Assembly (NCBI GenBank): GCA_036170135.1
Contig: JAVHOP010000160.1
Coordinates: 1 to 5,638 of the forward strand
DNA from: CG1-02-35-72 sp036170135
GTDB taxonomy: Bacteria; Bacteroidota; Bacteroidia; Flavobacteriales; Flavobacteriaceae
Length of the DNA: 5,638 bases
Direction: 5' to 3'
Below, piece by piece: positions 1-5,638 of this stretch. Under the pieces are notes generated by a model. The model searched no databases. It was not told where the DNA came from and saw only the letters and a program-made list of their open reading frames with translations. Both the position numbers and the translations under genes were made by a program. How positions within the stretch are numbered: the first letter of the stretch is position 1; the number at the start of each line of letters is the position of its first letter.

Positions 1-42
1 TATTTTTCAAAACTATTTAACTTATATTCTTAAATATTCACT

Positions 43-50
43 TATTTTTG
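43..50 (+). promoter_or_regulatory. Candidate Bacteroidota -7 promoter box for the transketolase gene
   Basis: The octamer TATTTTTG matches the Bacteroidota -7 consensus TAnnTTTG exactly and ends 19 bases before the transketolase ATG, which would give a short 5' leader of roughly a dozen bases. No clear TTG-type -33 element is visible about 19 bases upstream, and in such AT-rich DNA a chance match is quite possible. A second match (TATATTTG, 58-65) lies too close to the start codon to serve this gene. Confidence 0.4.
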
Positions 51-69
51 TCCAAAATATATTTGTTTT

Positions 70-915
70 ATGGCTTCAACAGCACAATTAAAAGACTTTA
101 CACAACAAGTTAGACGCGATATTGTTAGAATGGTTCACGCCGTGCAATCCGGACATCCGGGCGGCTCTTTAGGTTGTGCCGAATTTTTGACAGTTTTGTA
201 CCAAGAAATTTTAGACTACAATACCAATTTTAAAATGGATGGTAAGAATGAGGATTTATTCTTTCTATCAAATGGACATATTTCGCCTGCTTTTTATAGC
301 GTTTTAGCCAGAAGCGGTTATTTTCCTGTAAAGGAATTAGCAACATTCAGAAAATTAAATACCCGTTTGCAAGGTCATCCAACCACACACGAAGGTTTGC
401 CGGGTATCAGAATTGCATCTGGTTCTTTAGGTCAGGGACTATCGGTTGCTTTAGGCGCTGCTCAGGCAAAAAAGCTAAATGGCGATAAACATTTGGTTTA
501 TACCCTTCACGGAGATGGCGAACTACAAGAAGGTCAAATATGGGAAGCCGCCATGTATGCCGGTTCTAAAGGTATTGATAACCTTATTGCAACAGTCGAT
601 TATAACGGTCAACAAATTGATGGCCCTACAGATATGGTGATGCCTTTGGGCGATTTAAAAGCCAAATTTGAAGCTTTTGGTTGGATTGTATTAGACGTGC
701 TACAAGGAAATGATATCGAAAGTATTGTTGATGCCTTAAAATCTGCTAAAACTCTTACTGGAAAAGGTAAGCCAATTTGTATTTTATTGCATACCATGAT
801 GGGAAATGGTGTTGATTTTATGATGCATACCCATGCTTGGCATGGCAAAGCACCTAATGACGCGCAGCTAGAAAGTGCCTTAGATCAAAATCCTGAAACT
901 TTAGGTGATTATTAG
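70..915 (+). CDS. tkt: Transketolase, N-terminal (TPP-binding) subunit
   Basis: This encodes 281 residues equal to the N-terminal, thiamine-diphosphate-binding half of transketolase, the cytoplasmic pentose phosphate enzyme that moves two-carbon units between sugar phosphates. Visible motifs are SGHPGGSLG (27-35, conserved His29), GHPTTHEGLPGI (102-113), GSLGQGLS (118-125), and the TPP/Mg site from GDGELQEG (148-155) to DYN (177-179). Near the end is HAWHGKAPND (255-264), with the substrate-side His258. Full-length transketolase is about 620-670 residues. The protein stops where the pyrimidine-binding domain would begin, at a clean TAG after a normal tail, so this is a split-gene subunit and not a truncated gene. 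The C-terminal partner should supply the pyrimidine and C-terminal domains. It is not downstream, where bshA follows after 46 bases, so it lies upstream of the window or elsewhere. The ATG is preceded by an AT-rich leader without a Shine-Dalgarno sequence, normal for Bacteroidota. Confidence 0.93.
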   Translation: MASTAQLKDFTQQVRRDIVRMVHAVQSGHPGGSLGCAEFLTVLYQEILDYNTNFKMDGKNEDLFFLSNGHISPAFYSVLARSGYFPVKELATFRKLNTRLQGHPTTHEGLPGIRIASGSLGQGLSVALGAAQAKKLNGDKHLVYTLHGDGELQEGQIWEAAMYAGSKGIDNLIATVDYNGQQIDGPTDMVMPLGDLKAKFEAFGWIVLDVLQGNDIESIVDALKSAKTLTGKGKPICILLHTMMGNGVDFMMHTHAWHGKAPNDAQLESALDQNPETLGDY

Positions 916-961
916 AGTTAGGTTTTTTATATATTAGGCCAAAAGCTAAATCATAAATAAA

Positions 962-2095
962 ATGAAAATAGGAATTGTTTGTTATCCAACTTATGGTGGA
1001 AGTGGTGTGGTTGCTACCGAACTAGGCATGGCGCTAGGCTATGAAGGTCACGAGGTTCATTTTATAACTTACAACCAACCGGTGCGACTCAATTTTTTAT
1101 CAAAAAACGTCTATTTTCACGAAGTATTTGTCGAAGAATACCCCTTATTCCAGTACCAGCCTTATGAATTGGCGCTTTCTAGCAAAATGGTTTCAATTGT
1201 AGAACGTTACCATCTAGATATTTTGCATGTTCATTATGCCATTCCCCACGCTTATGCCGCTTTTATGGCGAAGCAAATTTTAAAATCAAAAGGCATTGAT
1301 ATCAAAGTTGTAACTACGCTTCACGGTACCGATATTACCTTAGTTGGAAGCCACCCAATATACAAACTAGCTGTAGAATTTAGCATCAATAATTCTGATT
1401 ACGTTACTGCTGTTTCTAAAAGTTTAAAGGAAGACACTTTACGGTTATTCGAAATTACGAAAGACATTCAAGTTATTTATAATTTCATCGAACTCAATAA
1501 ATATCCCGAACATTCAAAAGATGATTGTCAGCGTTCAACTTTAGCAGATGAAAATGAGCGTATTATTGTCCATGTAAGCAACTTTAGACCCGTAAAACGC
1601 ATTGAAGATGTGATTCTGATTTTCGACAAAATTTTAAAACAAATTCCCGCTAAATTATTATTGATTGGAGAAGGTCCTGAGCGTGAGAAAGCCGACCTAT
1701 TAGTCAAAAAATTAAACATTCGCGATAAAGTTATTTTCTTAGGAAATAGTCAAGAAATCAATAAAATTTTGTGTTATGCCGATTTGTTTTTATTGCCCTC
1801 ACAAACCGAAAGCTTTGGTCTATCAGCCTTAGAGGCGATGGCAGCAAAAACACCAGTTATTTCTTCTAATAGTGGTGGTTTGCCAGAAGTTAATGTGCAA
1901 GGGGTTACTGGATTTTTGAGCAATGTTGGCGCTATTGATGAGATGTCAGACAATGCATTGAAAATTCTCAAAGATAATTCGGTTTTGCAACAGTTTAAGC
2001 AAAATGCTTTTTTACATTCAAAAGATTTTGAATTAGATGTCATTCTGCCACAATACGAAGCTATTTATCGGGCTGTAAAAAAGGGTTGCTGCTAA
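962..2095 (+). CDS. bshA: N-acetyl-alpha-D-glucosaminyl L-malate synthase BshA (bacillithiol pathway glycosyltransferase)
   Basis: This 377-residue GT-B fold, GT4-family glycosyltransferase is recognised as BshA. That enzyme joins GlcNAc from UDP-GlcNAc to L-malate, the first step of bacillithiol synthesis. The N-terminal Rossmann domain carries YPTYGGSGVVATELG (8-22), HVHYAIPHA (89-97) and TTLHGTDITLVG (118-129), all characteristic of BshA. The C-terminal donor-binding domain has HVSNFRPVKR (204-213), LLLIGEGPER (232-241) and the EX7E motif in ESFGLSALEAMA (Glu283 and Glu291), then SGGLPEV (304-310). Length is normal for the family. An in-frame TAA at 947-949 limits upstream starts, and the ATG follows an A-rich tract. 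No separate promoter box is evident in the 46-base gap, so readthrough from transketolase is plausible. The protein ends in Lys-Lys-Gly-Cys-Cys, and its TAA overlaps the aroB stop on the other strand. bshB and bshC, needed for the later steps, are not in the window. A different GT4 enzyme is the alternative, but the motif set favours BshA strongly. Confidence 0.92.
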   Translation: MKIGIVCYPTYGGSGVVATELGMALGYEGHEVHFITYNQPVRLNFLSKNVYFHEVFVEEYPLFQYQPYELALSSKMVSIVERYHLDILHVHYAIPHAYAAFMAKQILKSKGIDIKVVTTLHGTDITLVGSHPIYKLAVEFSINNSDYVTAVSKSLKEDTLRLFEITKDIQVIYNFIELNKYPEHSKDDCQRSTLADENERIIVHVSNFRPVKRIEDVILIFDKILKQIPAKLLLIGEGPEREKADLLVKKLNIRDKVIFLGNSQEINKILCYADLFLLPSQTESFGLSALEAMAAKTPVISSNSGGLPEVNVQGVTGFLSNVGAIDEMSDNALKILKDNSVLQQFKQNAFLHSKDFELDVILPQYEAIYRAVKKGCC

Positions 2096-3159
2096 ACGCT
2101 GTAGTATTTAAAAGCCTTAATAATAGCCGTTTCGCCGACTTCACAATTCAATTTAAACTGTCCAATTTGTGGTATTAAAACAAATTTAACAATGCCACTT
2201 TCTGCTTTTTTATCGTGTTTTAACAAAATTAATAATGCTTTGTAATCTGATTCTGAAAGGTCAATTTTACCAAAGTAAGTTTGAATAAAAGATTTTATTT
2301 CGTCTGTTTTTTCGAGACTAAATTCTAAATATTGATGTGATAAATGTGCGGCTAAAACCATTCCTGCAGCAACTGCTTCACCGTGCGTAAGGTGTGTATC
2401 ACCATCATTTTTTAAAAAGTAAGATTCAATGGCATGACCCAAACTATGTCCAAAATTCAACACTTTACGCAAGTTTTTCTCTTGGGGATCTTTTAATACC
2501 ACCTCGTTTTTAATTTCAGCCGAACGGTAAATCAGTTTTTCTAGAAAGTCGATAGTATTGATATTATTTTTTTTGAGTAATTGATAGAGTTTTTCGTCGT
2601 ATGACAAGCCGTATTTTAAAATTTCGGCCATACCCGAACGCAATTCTCTCTCCGGTAAAGTTTTTAAAAAGCAGCTATCAATAATAATCATACTGGGGTT
2701 TGCAAAAGCGCCAACCTGATTTTTTAAAGAACCTAGATTAATACCTGTTTTGCCACCAATTGCCGCATCAACCATTCCTAATAAAGTAGTTGGAATATTG
2801 ATAAAATGGACTCCCCTCTTTAGAGTTGAAGCTACAAATCCACCCAAATCGGTTACAATACCCCCACCTAAATTGATGATTAAAGAAGACCTATCGGCCT
2901 CTAAATCACATAATTTTTGCCATAATAATTCACACGTTTCGATAGTTTTGTGATGCTCGCCTATGCCAATAGTTAAAATTTCAATTGATTTCTCTGTTGT
3001 TAATTTTTTTTTTAAATGTGGATAACAATATGCTAAGGTATGTTTATCGGCAACTATAAAAATCTTTGAAAAATTGGAAGCTTCGAGCATATTATTTAAT
3101 GCCAGATAAGCATCATCATTAAAATAGATTAGATAATCTTTGGCTTTTATCAATTTCAT
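2092..3159 (-). CDS. aroB: 3-dehydroquinate synthase
   Basis: This cytoplasmic, NAD- and metal-dependent enzyme converts DAHP to 3-dehydroquinate, the second step of the shikimate pathway to aromatic amino acids. From the ATG at 3159 it has 355 residues, a normal bacterial AroB length. The NAD-binding part includes NLGGGIVTDLGGFVAST (96-112), followed by the family signature around IPTTLLGMVDAAIGGKTGIN (122-141). The alpha-helical domain has MAEILKYG (177-184, metal ligand Glu179), NFGHSLGHAIE (235-245, with Asn235, His238 and His242) and HGEAVAAGM (from His259). Glu179, His238 and His259 match the three zinc ligands known in the family. The reading frame also allows a TTG start at 3171, adding four residues, but the ATG at 3159 gives the usual N-terminus. 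The gene is convergent with bshA, overlapping it by four bases, and divergent from proline dehydrogenase. Codons 49-52 contain a run of ten A. All catalytic residues are intact. Confidence 0.96.
   Translation of the reverse strand: MKLIKAKDYLIYFNDDAYLALNNMLEASNFSKIFIVADKHTLAYCYPHLKKKLTTEKSIEILTIGIGEHHKTIETCELLWQKLCDLEADRSSLIINLGGGIVTDLGGFVASTLKRGVHFINIPTTLLGMVDAAIGGKTGINLGSLKNQVGAFANPSMIIIDSCFLKTLPERELRSGMAEILKYGLSYDEKLYQLLKKNNINTIDFLEKLIYRSAEIKNEVVLKDPQEKNLRKVLNFGHSLGHAIESYFLKNDGDTHLTHGEAVAAGMVLAAHLSHQYLEFSLEKTDEIKSFIQTYFGKIDLSESDYKALLILLKHDKKAESGIVKFVLIPQIGQFKLNCEVGETAIIKAFKYYSV
3004..3013 (-). repeat. A10 homopolymer inside aroB coding sequence
   Basis: Ten consecutive T on the + strand are ten A in the aroB sense strand, spanning the last base of Leu49 and the codons Lys50-Lys52. 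Such runs are prone to replication or polymerase slippage. As read here the frame is intact. It is the longest mononucleotide run I noticed in the window. Confidence 0.9.
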
Positions 3160-3179
3160 AATAACAATCAATTTGTTTG

Positions 3180-3186
3180 CAAAATA
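3180..3186 (-). promoter_or_regulatory. Weak candidate -7 box for aroB
   Basis: Read on the minus strand this is TATTTTG, one base short of the TAnnTTTG consensus, placed 20 bases before the aroB ATG. No exact TAnnTTTG was found on this strand in the 87-base spacer and no -33 element is clear. It is the best placed candidate but weak, and the true promoter could lie further into the spacer. Confidence 0.2.
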
Positions 3187-3222
3187 ACCATAAAAATATT
3201 TATTTAAAGCATCTACAAATAT

Positions 3223-3230
3223 TATCTTTG
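3223..3230 (+). promoter_or_regulatory. Candidate -7 promoter box for the proline dehydrogenase operon
   Basis: TATCTTTG matches the Bacteroidota -7 consensus TAnnTTTG exactly and ends 16 bases before the ATG at 3247. It sits in the divergent spacer and would drive proline dehydrogenase and the phosphoesterase behind it. A -33 TTG element is not obvious about 19 bases upstream. No operator-like dyad beyond AT-rich noise was seen. Confidence 0.45.
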
Positions 3231-3246
3231 CTAAAAATTTATAAAA

Positions 3247-4413
3247 ATGACAAACCCCTTTGACAATACTAAAACGGCATTTGCTTTAAAAACAGATTCA
3301 GAACTTGAACGCGCCTATTTTTTATTCAAGATGATTAAGAGCGAACCCCTCGTTAAGATAGGAACTGCAGCTACAAATTTTGCTTTAAAAGCACACCTTC
3401 CGGTTGAGGGTTTAATTCGCTCAACAGTATTCGATCATTTCTGTGGTGGCGTTACCGAAGAGGATTGTATGAATACCATAAAAAAAATGTATTCAGAACA
3501 AGTCCACTCGGTTTTAGATTACTCAGTCGAAGGTGCCGAGGAAGAGTCTCAGTTTGATTTAGCGATGAACAAAACACTCAAAAATATTGACTTTGCAAAA
3601 GAAAATATAAGTATTCCGTTTGCTGTTTTTAAACCAACCGGTTTTGGAAGATTGGCTTTATATCAAAAAATTACAGAGCGTATCGAATTAAGCGATGCCG
3701 AACAAATTGAGTGGAATAAAATAAAAATGCGCTATCATGCGGTTTGTAAATATGCTTATGACAACGATGTACATATCTTAATTGATGCCGAAGAATCATG
3801 GATGCAAGAGGCTGCCGATAATTTGATTGAGGAAATGATGTCAAAATACAACAAAGAAAAAGTAATTGTCTTTGGCACCCTTCAACTATACCGCTGGGAC
3901 CGTTTAGATTATCTTAAAAACTTACATCAACGGGCAAAAGAATATGGATTTTTTGTCGGTATGAAATTAGTTCGTGGGGCTTATATGGAAAAAGAACGTG
4001 AACGCGCCATCGAAAAAGGGTATAAATCACCTATTTGCGATTCAAAAGCAGCAACCGATGCCAATTATAATGCGGTTGTTACTTATATTTTAACACACAT
4101 CGAAGATATGGCAATTTTTGAAGGAACTCATAATGAACAAAGTTCGGAATTGCTGATGGAACTTATTGATAAATACAAACTCAAAAAAAATGATGACCGT
4201 ATTTGGTTTGGTCAATTATATGGAATGAGCGATCATATCAGTTACAACTTATCAAAAAATGGCTATAATGTGGCTAAATATTTACCTTACGGACCCGTGA
4301 GAGATGTGATGCCCTATTTAATAAGAAGAGCCGAAGAAAACACTTCAGTAGCCGGACAAACCAATAGAGAATTAGAGTTGCTTAAAAAGGAAAAACAACG
4401 TCGAAAAATTTAG
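3247..4413 (+). CDS. putA: Proline dehydrogenase (monofunctional, FAD-dependent)
   Basis: This 388-residue flavoenzyme oxidises L-proline to delta-1-pyrroline-5-carboxylate and passes electrons to quinones, usually at the inner face of the cytoplasmic membrane. It contains only the PRODH barrel domain. There is no aldehyde dehydrogenase or DNA-binding domain as in the long PutA proteins, so P5C dehydrogenase must be encoded elsewhere (the symbol is used in the broad sense). Motifs in order are YSVEGAE (92-98), FKPTGFGR (128-135, with active-site Lys129), LIDAEESW (178-185, with Asp180), TLQLYRWDRL (211-220), MKLVRGAYMEKER (239-251), GTHNEQSS (293-300) and GQLYGMSDHI (322-331, with Tyr325). 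Near the end is YLPYGPVRDVMPYLIRRAEENTS, cut here to its two parts: YLPYGPVRDVM (345-355) and LIRRAEENTS (358-367), whose Arg360 and Arg361 fit the substrate-carboxylate-binding pair. The tail is strongly basic. The start follows an A/T-rich tract without Shine-Dalgarno. The phosphoesterase gene starts eight bases after the TAG, suggesting cotranscription. Confidence 0.95.
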   Translation: MTNPFDNTKTAFALKTDSELERAYFLFKMIKSEPLVKIGTAATNFALKAHLPVEGLIRSTVFDHFCGGVTEEDCMNTIKKMYSEQVHSVLDYSVEGAEEESQFDLAMNKTLKNIDFAKENISIPFAVFKPTGFGRLALYQKITERIELSDAEQIEWNKIKMRYHAVCKYAYDNDVHILIDAEESWMQEAADNLIEEMMSKYNKEKVIVFGTLQLYRWDRLDYLKNLHQRAKEYGFFVGMKLVRGAYMEKERERAIEKGYKSPICDSKAATDANYNAVVTYILTHIEDMAIFEGTHNEQSSELLMELIDKYKLKKNDDRIWFGQLYGMSDHISYNLSKNGYNVAKYLPYGPVRDVMPYLIRRAEENTSVAGQTNRELELLKKEKQRRKI

Positions 4414-4421
4414 GTTTGTAG

Positions 4422-5638
4422 ATGCGAATTACCTTTTTTTTCGTCTTTCTATTTGTTGTAGATGTGTATTCCTATTTTGGGGTAAAAGCATTGCTAAAGG
4501 GAAGTGAATATCAAAAAATAGGACGCTATACTTACCTGTCTATTTTAGTATTTTCCTATGTTGGATTGGTGCTTTTAATAAAATACTTTACCACACATCC
4601 CTTACAAGCATCGCCTTGGAGGAATCTTATTATAGGGTTTACATTTTCATTTTTAGTTTTTAAAATCGTTTTTATTCTTTTTATTTTTATAGATGATATC
4701 TTCAGATTTTTAAACTTCGGCTTTCGATTTATTTCAAGTTTATTTTCACAATCAGCAAATGGAGTTGCTTATCCCGAAAGGCGAAAATTTATTGGTCAGA
4801 TTGGTTTAGGAATTGCCGCCATTCCTTTTTTATCAATGCTTTACGGCATTACAAAAGGCAAATACAATTTTAAGGTTATCAATATTAAAATCAATTTTAC
4901 TAATTTGCCAGAAGCATTTAATGGGTTTAAAGTAATTCATATTTCTGATATCCATGCTGGGAGTTTTGACAGTTTAGAAGATGTAAAACGCGGTATCGAT
5001 TTAATCAATCAACAACAAGCCGATTTGATTTGCTTTACAGGAGATTTGGTCAATAACGATTCAAGAGAAATTGAGCCTTTTATGTCCGATTTTAAAAAAC
5101 TAAAAAGCAATTTTGGTATCTACTCAAGTTTGGGAAATCATGATTATGGTGATTATAAACATTGGGATTCAAAAGAAGCCAAACAACAAAATTTGGAGCG
5201 TCTATGCAAACACCATCAAACAATGGGCTTTAACTTGCTTAGAAATGAAAACCTTACAATTGAAAAAGATGGCGAAAAACTGACAGTTATAGGTGTAGAA
5301 AATTGGGGAAAACCACCCTTTCCGCAATACGGTAATTTAGACAAAGCACTTATAAATGTTGGGGAAAACGATTTTAAAATTCTGCTCTCTCACGACCCCA
5401 CACATTGGGATTTCAAGGTGTTAAAACATCCTATAAATATTGATTTAACCCTTTCAGGTCATACTCACGGCATGCAATTTGGTGTCGAAATACCTGGTTA
5501 CAAATGGAGTCCTATCAAATATTTTTATCCGCGTTGGGCGGGACTTTATAATGAAGCCAATCAATATTTAAATGTCAATCGCGGTTTCGGATTTTTAGGA
5601 TTCCCCGGAAGGGTAGGTATTTGGCCTGAAATTACGGT
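4422..5638 (+). CDS. Membrane-anchored calcineurin-like metallophosphoesterase (3' end cut by window)
   Basis: An open frame of 405 codons plus two bases runs off the window end. The start is well defined: an in-frame TAG sits immediately before the ATG (4419-4421), and the next in-frame ATG is codon 139. The N-terminus has four hydrophobic stretches, about residues 3-22, 37-56, 68-92 and 123-143, a likely membrane anchor. The rest is a binuclear-metal phosphoesterase domain with HISDIH (173-178, Asp176 and His178), GDLVNND (207-213, Asp208), GNHD (238-241), SHDP (323-326) and SGHTHG (345-350, His347 and His349). All metal ligands expected for the family are present. The final residues, GRVGIWPEIT, resemble the usual C-terminus of this group, so few residues should be missing. 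The layout resembles YkuE/YaeI-type enzymes, but the substrate cannot be read from the sequence; candidates are lipid-linked or nucleotide phosphoesters. It follows proline dehydrogenase by eight bases, so an operon is likely, with no obvious functional tie. Confidence 0.9.
   Translation, partial: MRITFFFVFLFVVDVYSYFGVKALLKGSEYQKIGRYTYLSILVFSYVGLVLLIKYFTTHPLQASPWRNLIIGFTFSFLVFKIVFILFIFIDDIFRFLNFGFRFISSLFSQSANGVAYPERRKFIGQIGLGIAAIPFLSMLYGITKGKYNFKVINIKINFTNLPEAFNGFKVIHISDIHAGSFDSLEDVKRGIDLINQQQADLICFTGDLVNNDSREIEPFMSDFKKLKSNFGIYSSLGNHDYGDYKHWDSKEAKQQNLERLCKHHQTMGFNLLRNENLTIEKDGEKLTVIGVENWGKPPFPQYGNLDKALINVGENDFKILLSHDPTHWDFKVLKHPINIDLTLSGHTHGMQFGVEIPGYKWSPIKYFYPRWAGLYNEANQYLNVNRGFGFLGFPGRVGIWPEIT

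Noticed and set aside
58..65. TATATTTG as the transketolase promoter
   Set aside because: It matches the -7 consensus but ends only four bases before the ATG, so transcription would start at or inside the start codon.
609..848. Open frame of 79 codons on the minus strand inside transketolase
   Set aside because: It lies wholly opposite a well-conserved gene, has no family motif, and is explained as an antisense shadow.
916..961. Terminator or separate promoter between transketolase and bshA
   Set aside because: Only a weak, bulged TTAG/CTAA pairing was seen and no exact TAnnTTTG box; neither is enough to annotate.
1528..2043. Two minus-strand open frames (1528-1719 and 1774-2043) opposite bshA
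   Set aside because: Both lie under the donor-binding domain of bshA, have low-complexity composition and no recognisable motif.
2750..2953. Plus-strand open frame of 67 codons opposite aroB
   Set aside because: It is antisense to the conserved NAD-binding region of AroB; its sequence is a shadow of that conservation.
3160..3171. TTG start for aroB at 3171
   Set aside because: It would add only four residues with no family support; the in-frame ATG at 3159 gives the usual AroB N-terminus.
4427..4440. T8 run at codons 5-7 of the phosphoesterase as a phase-variation switch
   Set aside because: Phe-rich membrane segments in AT-rich genomes produce such runs by codon choice, and eight bases is short for a contingency locus.
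1..5638. Mobile element, CRISPR, tRNA or defence system
   Set aside because: No direct-repeat array, transposase-like frame, cloverleaf or defence-family protein was found; nearly all bases are in conserved housekeeping genes.

Overview
The window reads as ordinary chromosomal housekeeping DNA from a low-GC member of the Bacteroidota, most likely a Flavobacteriaceae relative. The grounds are the AT-rich composition, starts preceded by A/T-rich tracts with no Shine-Dalgarno sequence, Bacteroidota-type TAnnTTTG promoter boxes, a transketolase encoded as a separate N-terminal half, and a bacillithiol-type BshA. The exact genus cannot be fixed from sequence reading alone.

Layout: bases 1-69 are the promoter-bearing leader of a transketolase N-terminal subunit gene (70-915, +). 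After a 46-base gap comes bshA, the glycosyltransferase that opens bacillithiol synthesis (962-2095, +). It runs tail to tail into aroB, 3-dehydroquinate synthase (2092-3159, -), and the two stop codons overlap in four bases. An 87-base AT-rich divergent spacer (3160-3246) separates aroB from a monofunctional proline dehydrogenase gene (3247-4413, +). Eight bases further on, a membrane-anchored calcineurin-like metallophosphoesterase starts (4422, +). It is still open at the window end, but probably lacks only its last few residues. It has no stop codon inside the window.

Together: transketolase (pentose phosphate pathway) supplies erythrose 4-phosphate, one of the precursors of DAHP, which is the substrate of AroB. 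This is a loose metabolic link, since aroB is on the opposite strand. BshA links to thiol redox balance, and proline dehydrogenase feeds electrons from proline to the quinone pool. The proline dehydrogenase and phosphoesterase genes look like one transcription unit, and transketolase-bshA may be another.

No tRNA, rRNA, CRISPR array, insertion sequence, phage gene or toxin-antitoxin pair was seen. I found no convincing evidence of a previously undescribed system. The points worth a second look are the missing partner half of transketolase, the overlapping convergent stops, homopolymer tracts in coding sequence, and the topology and role of the phosphoesterase.
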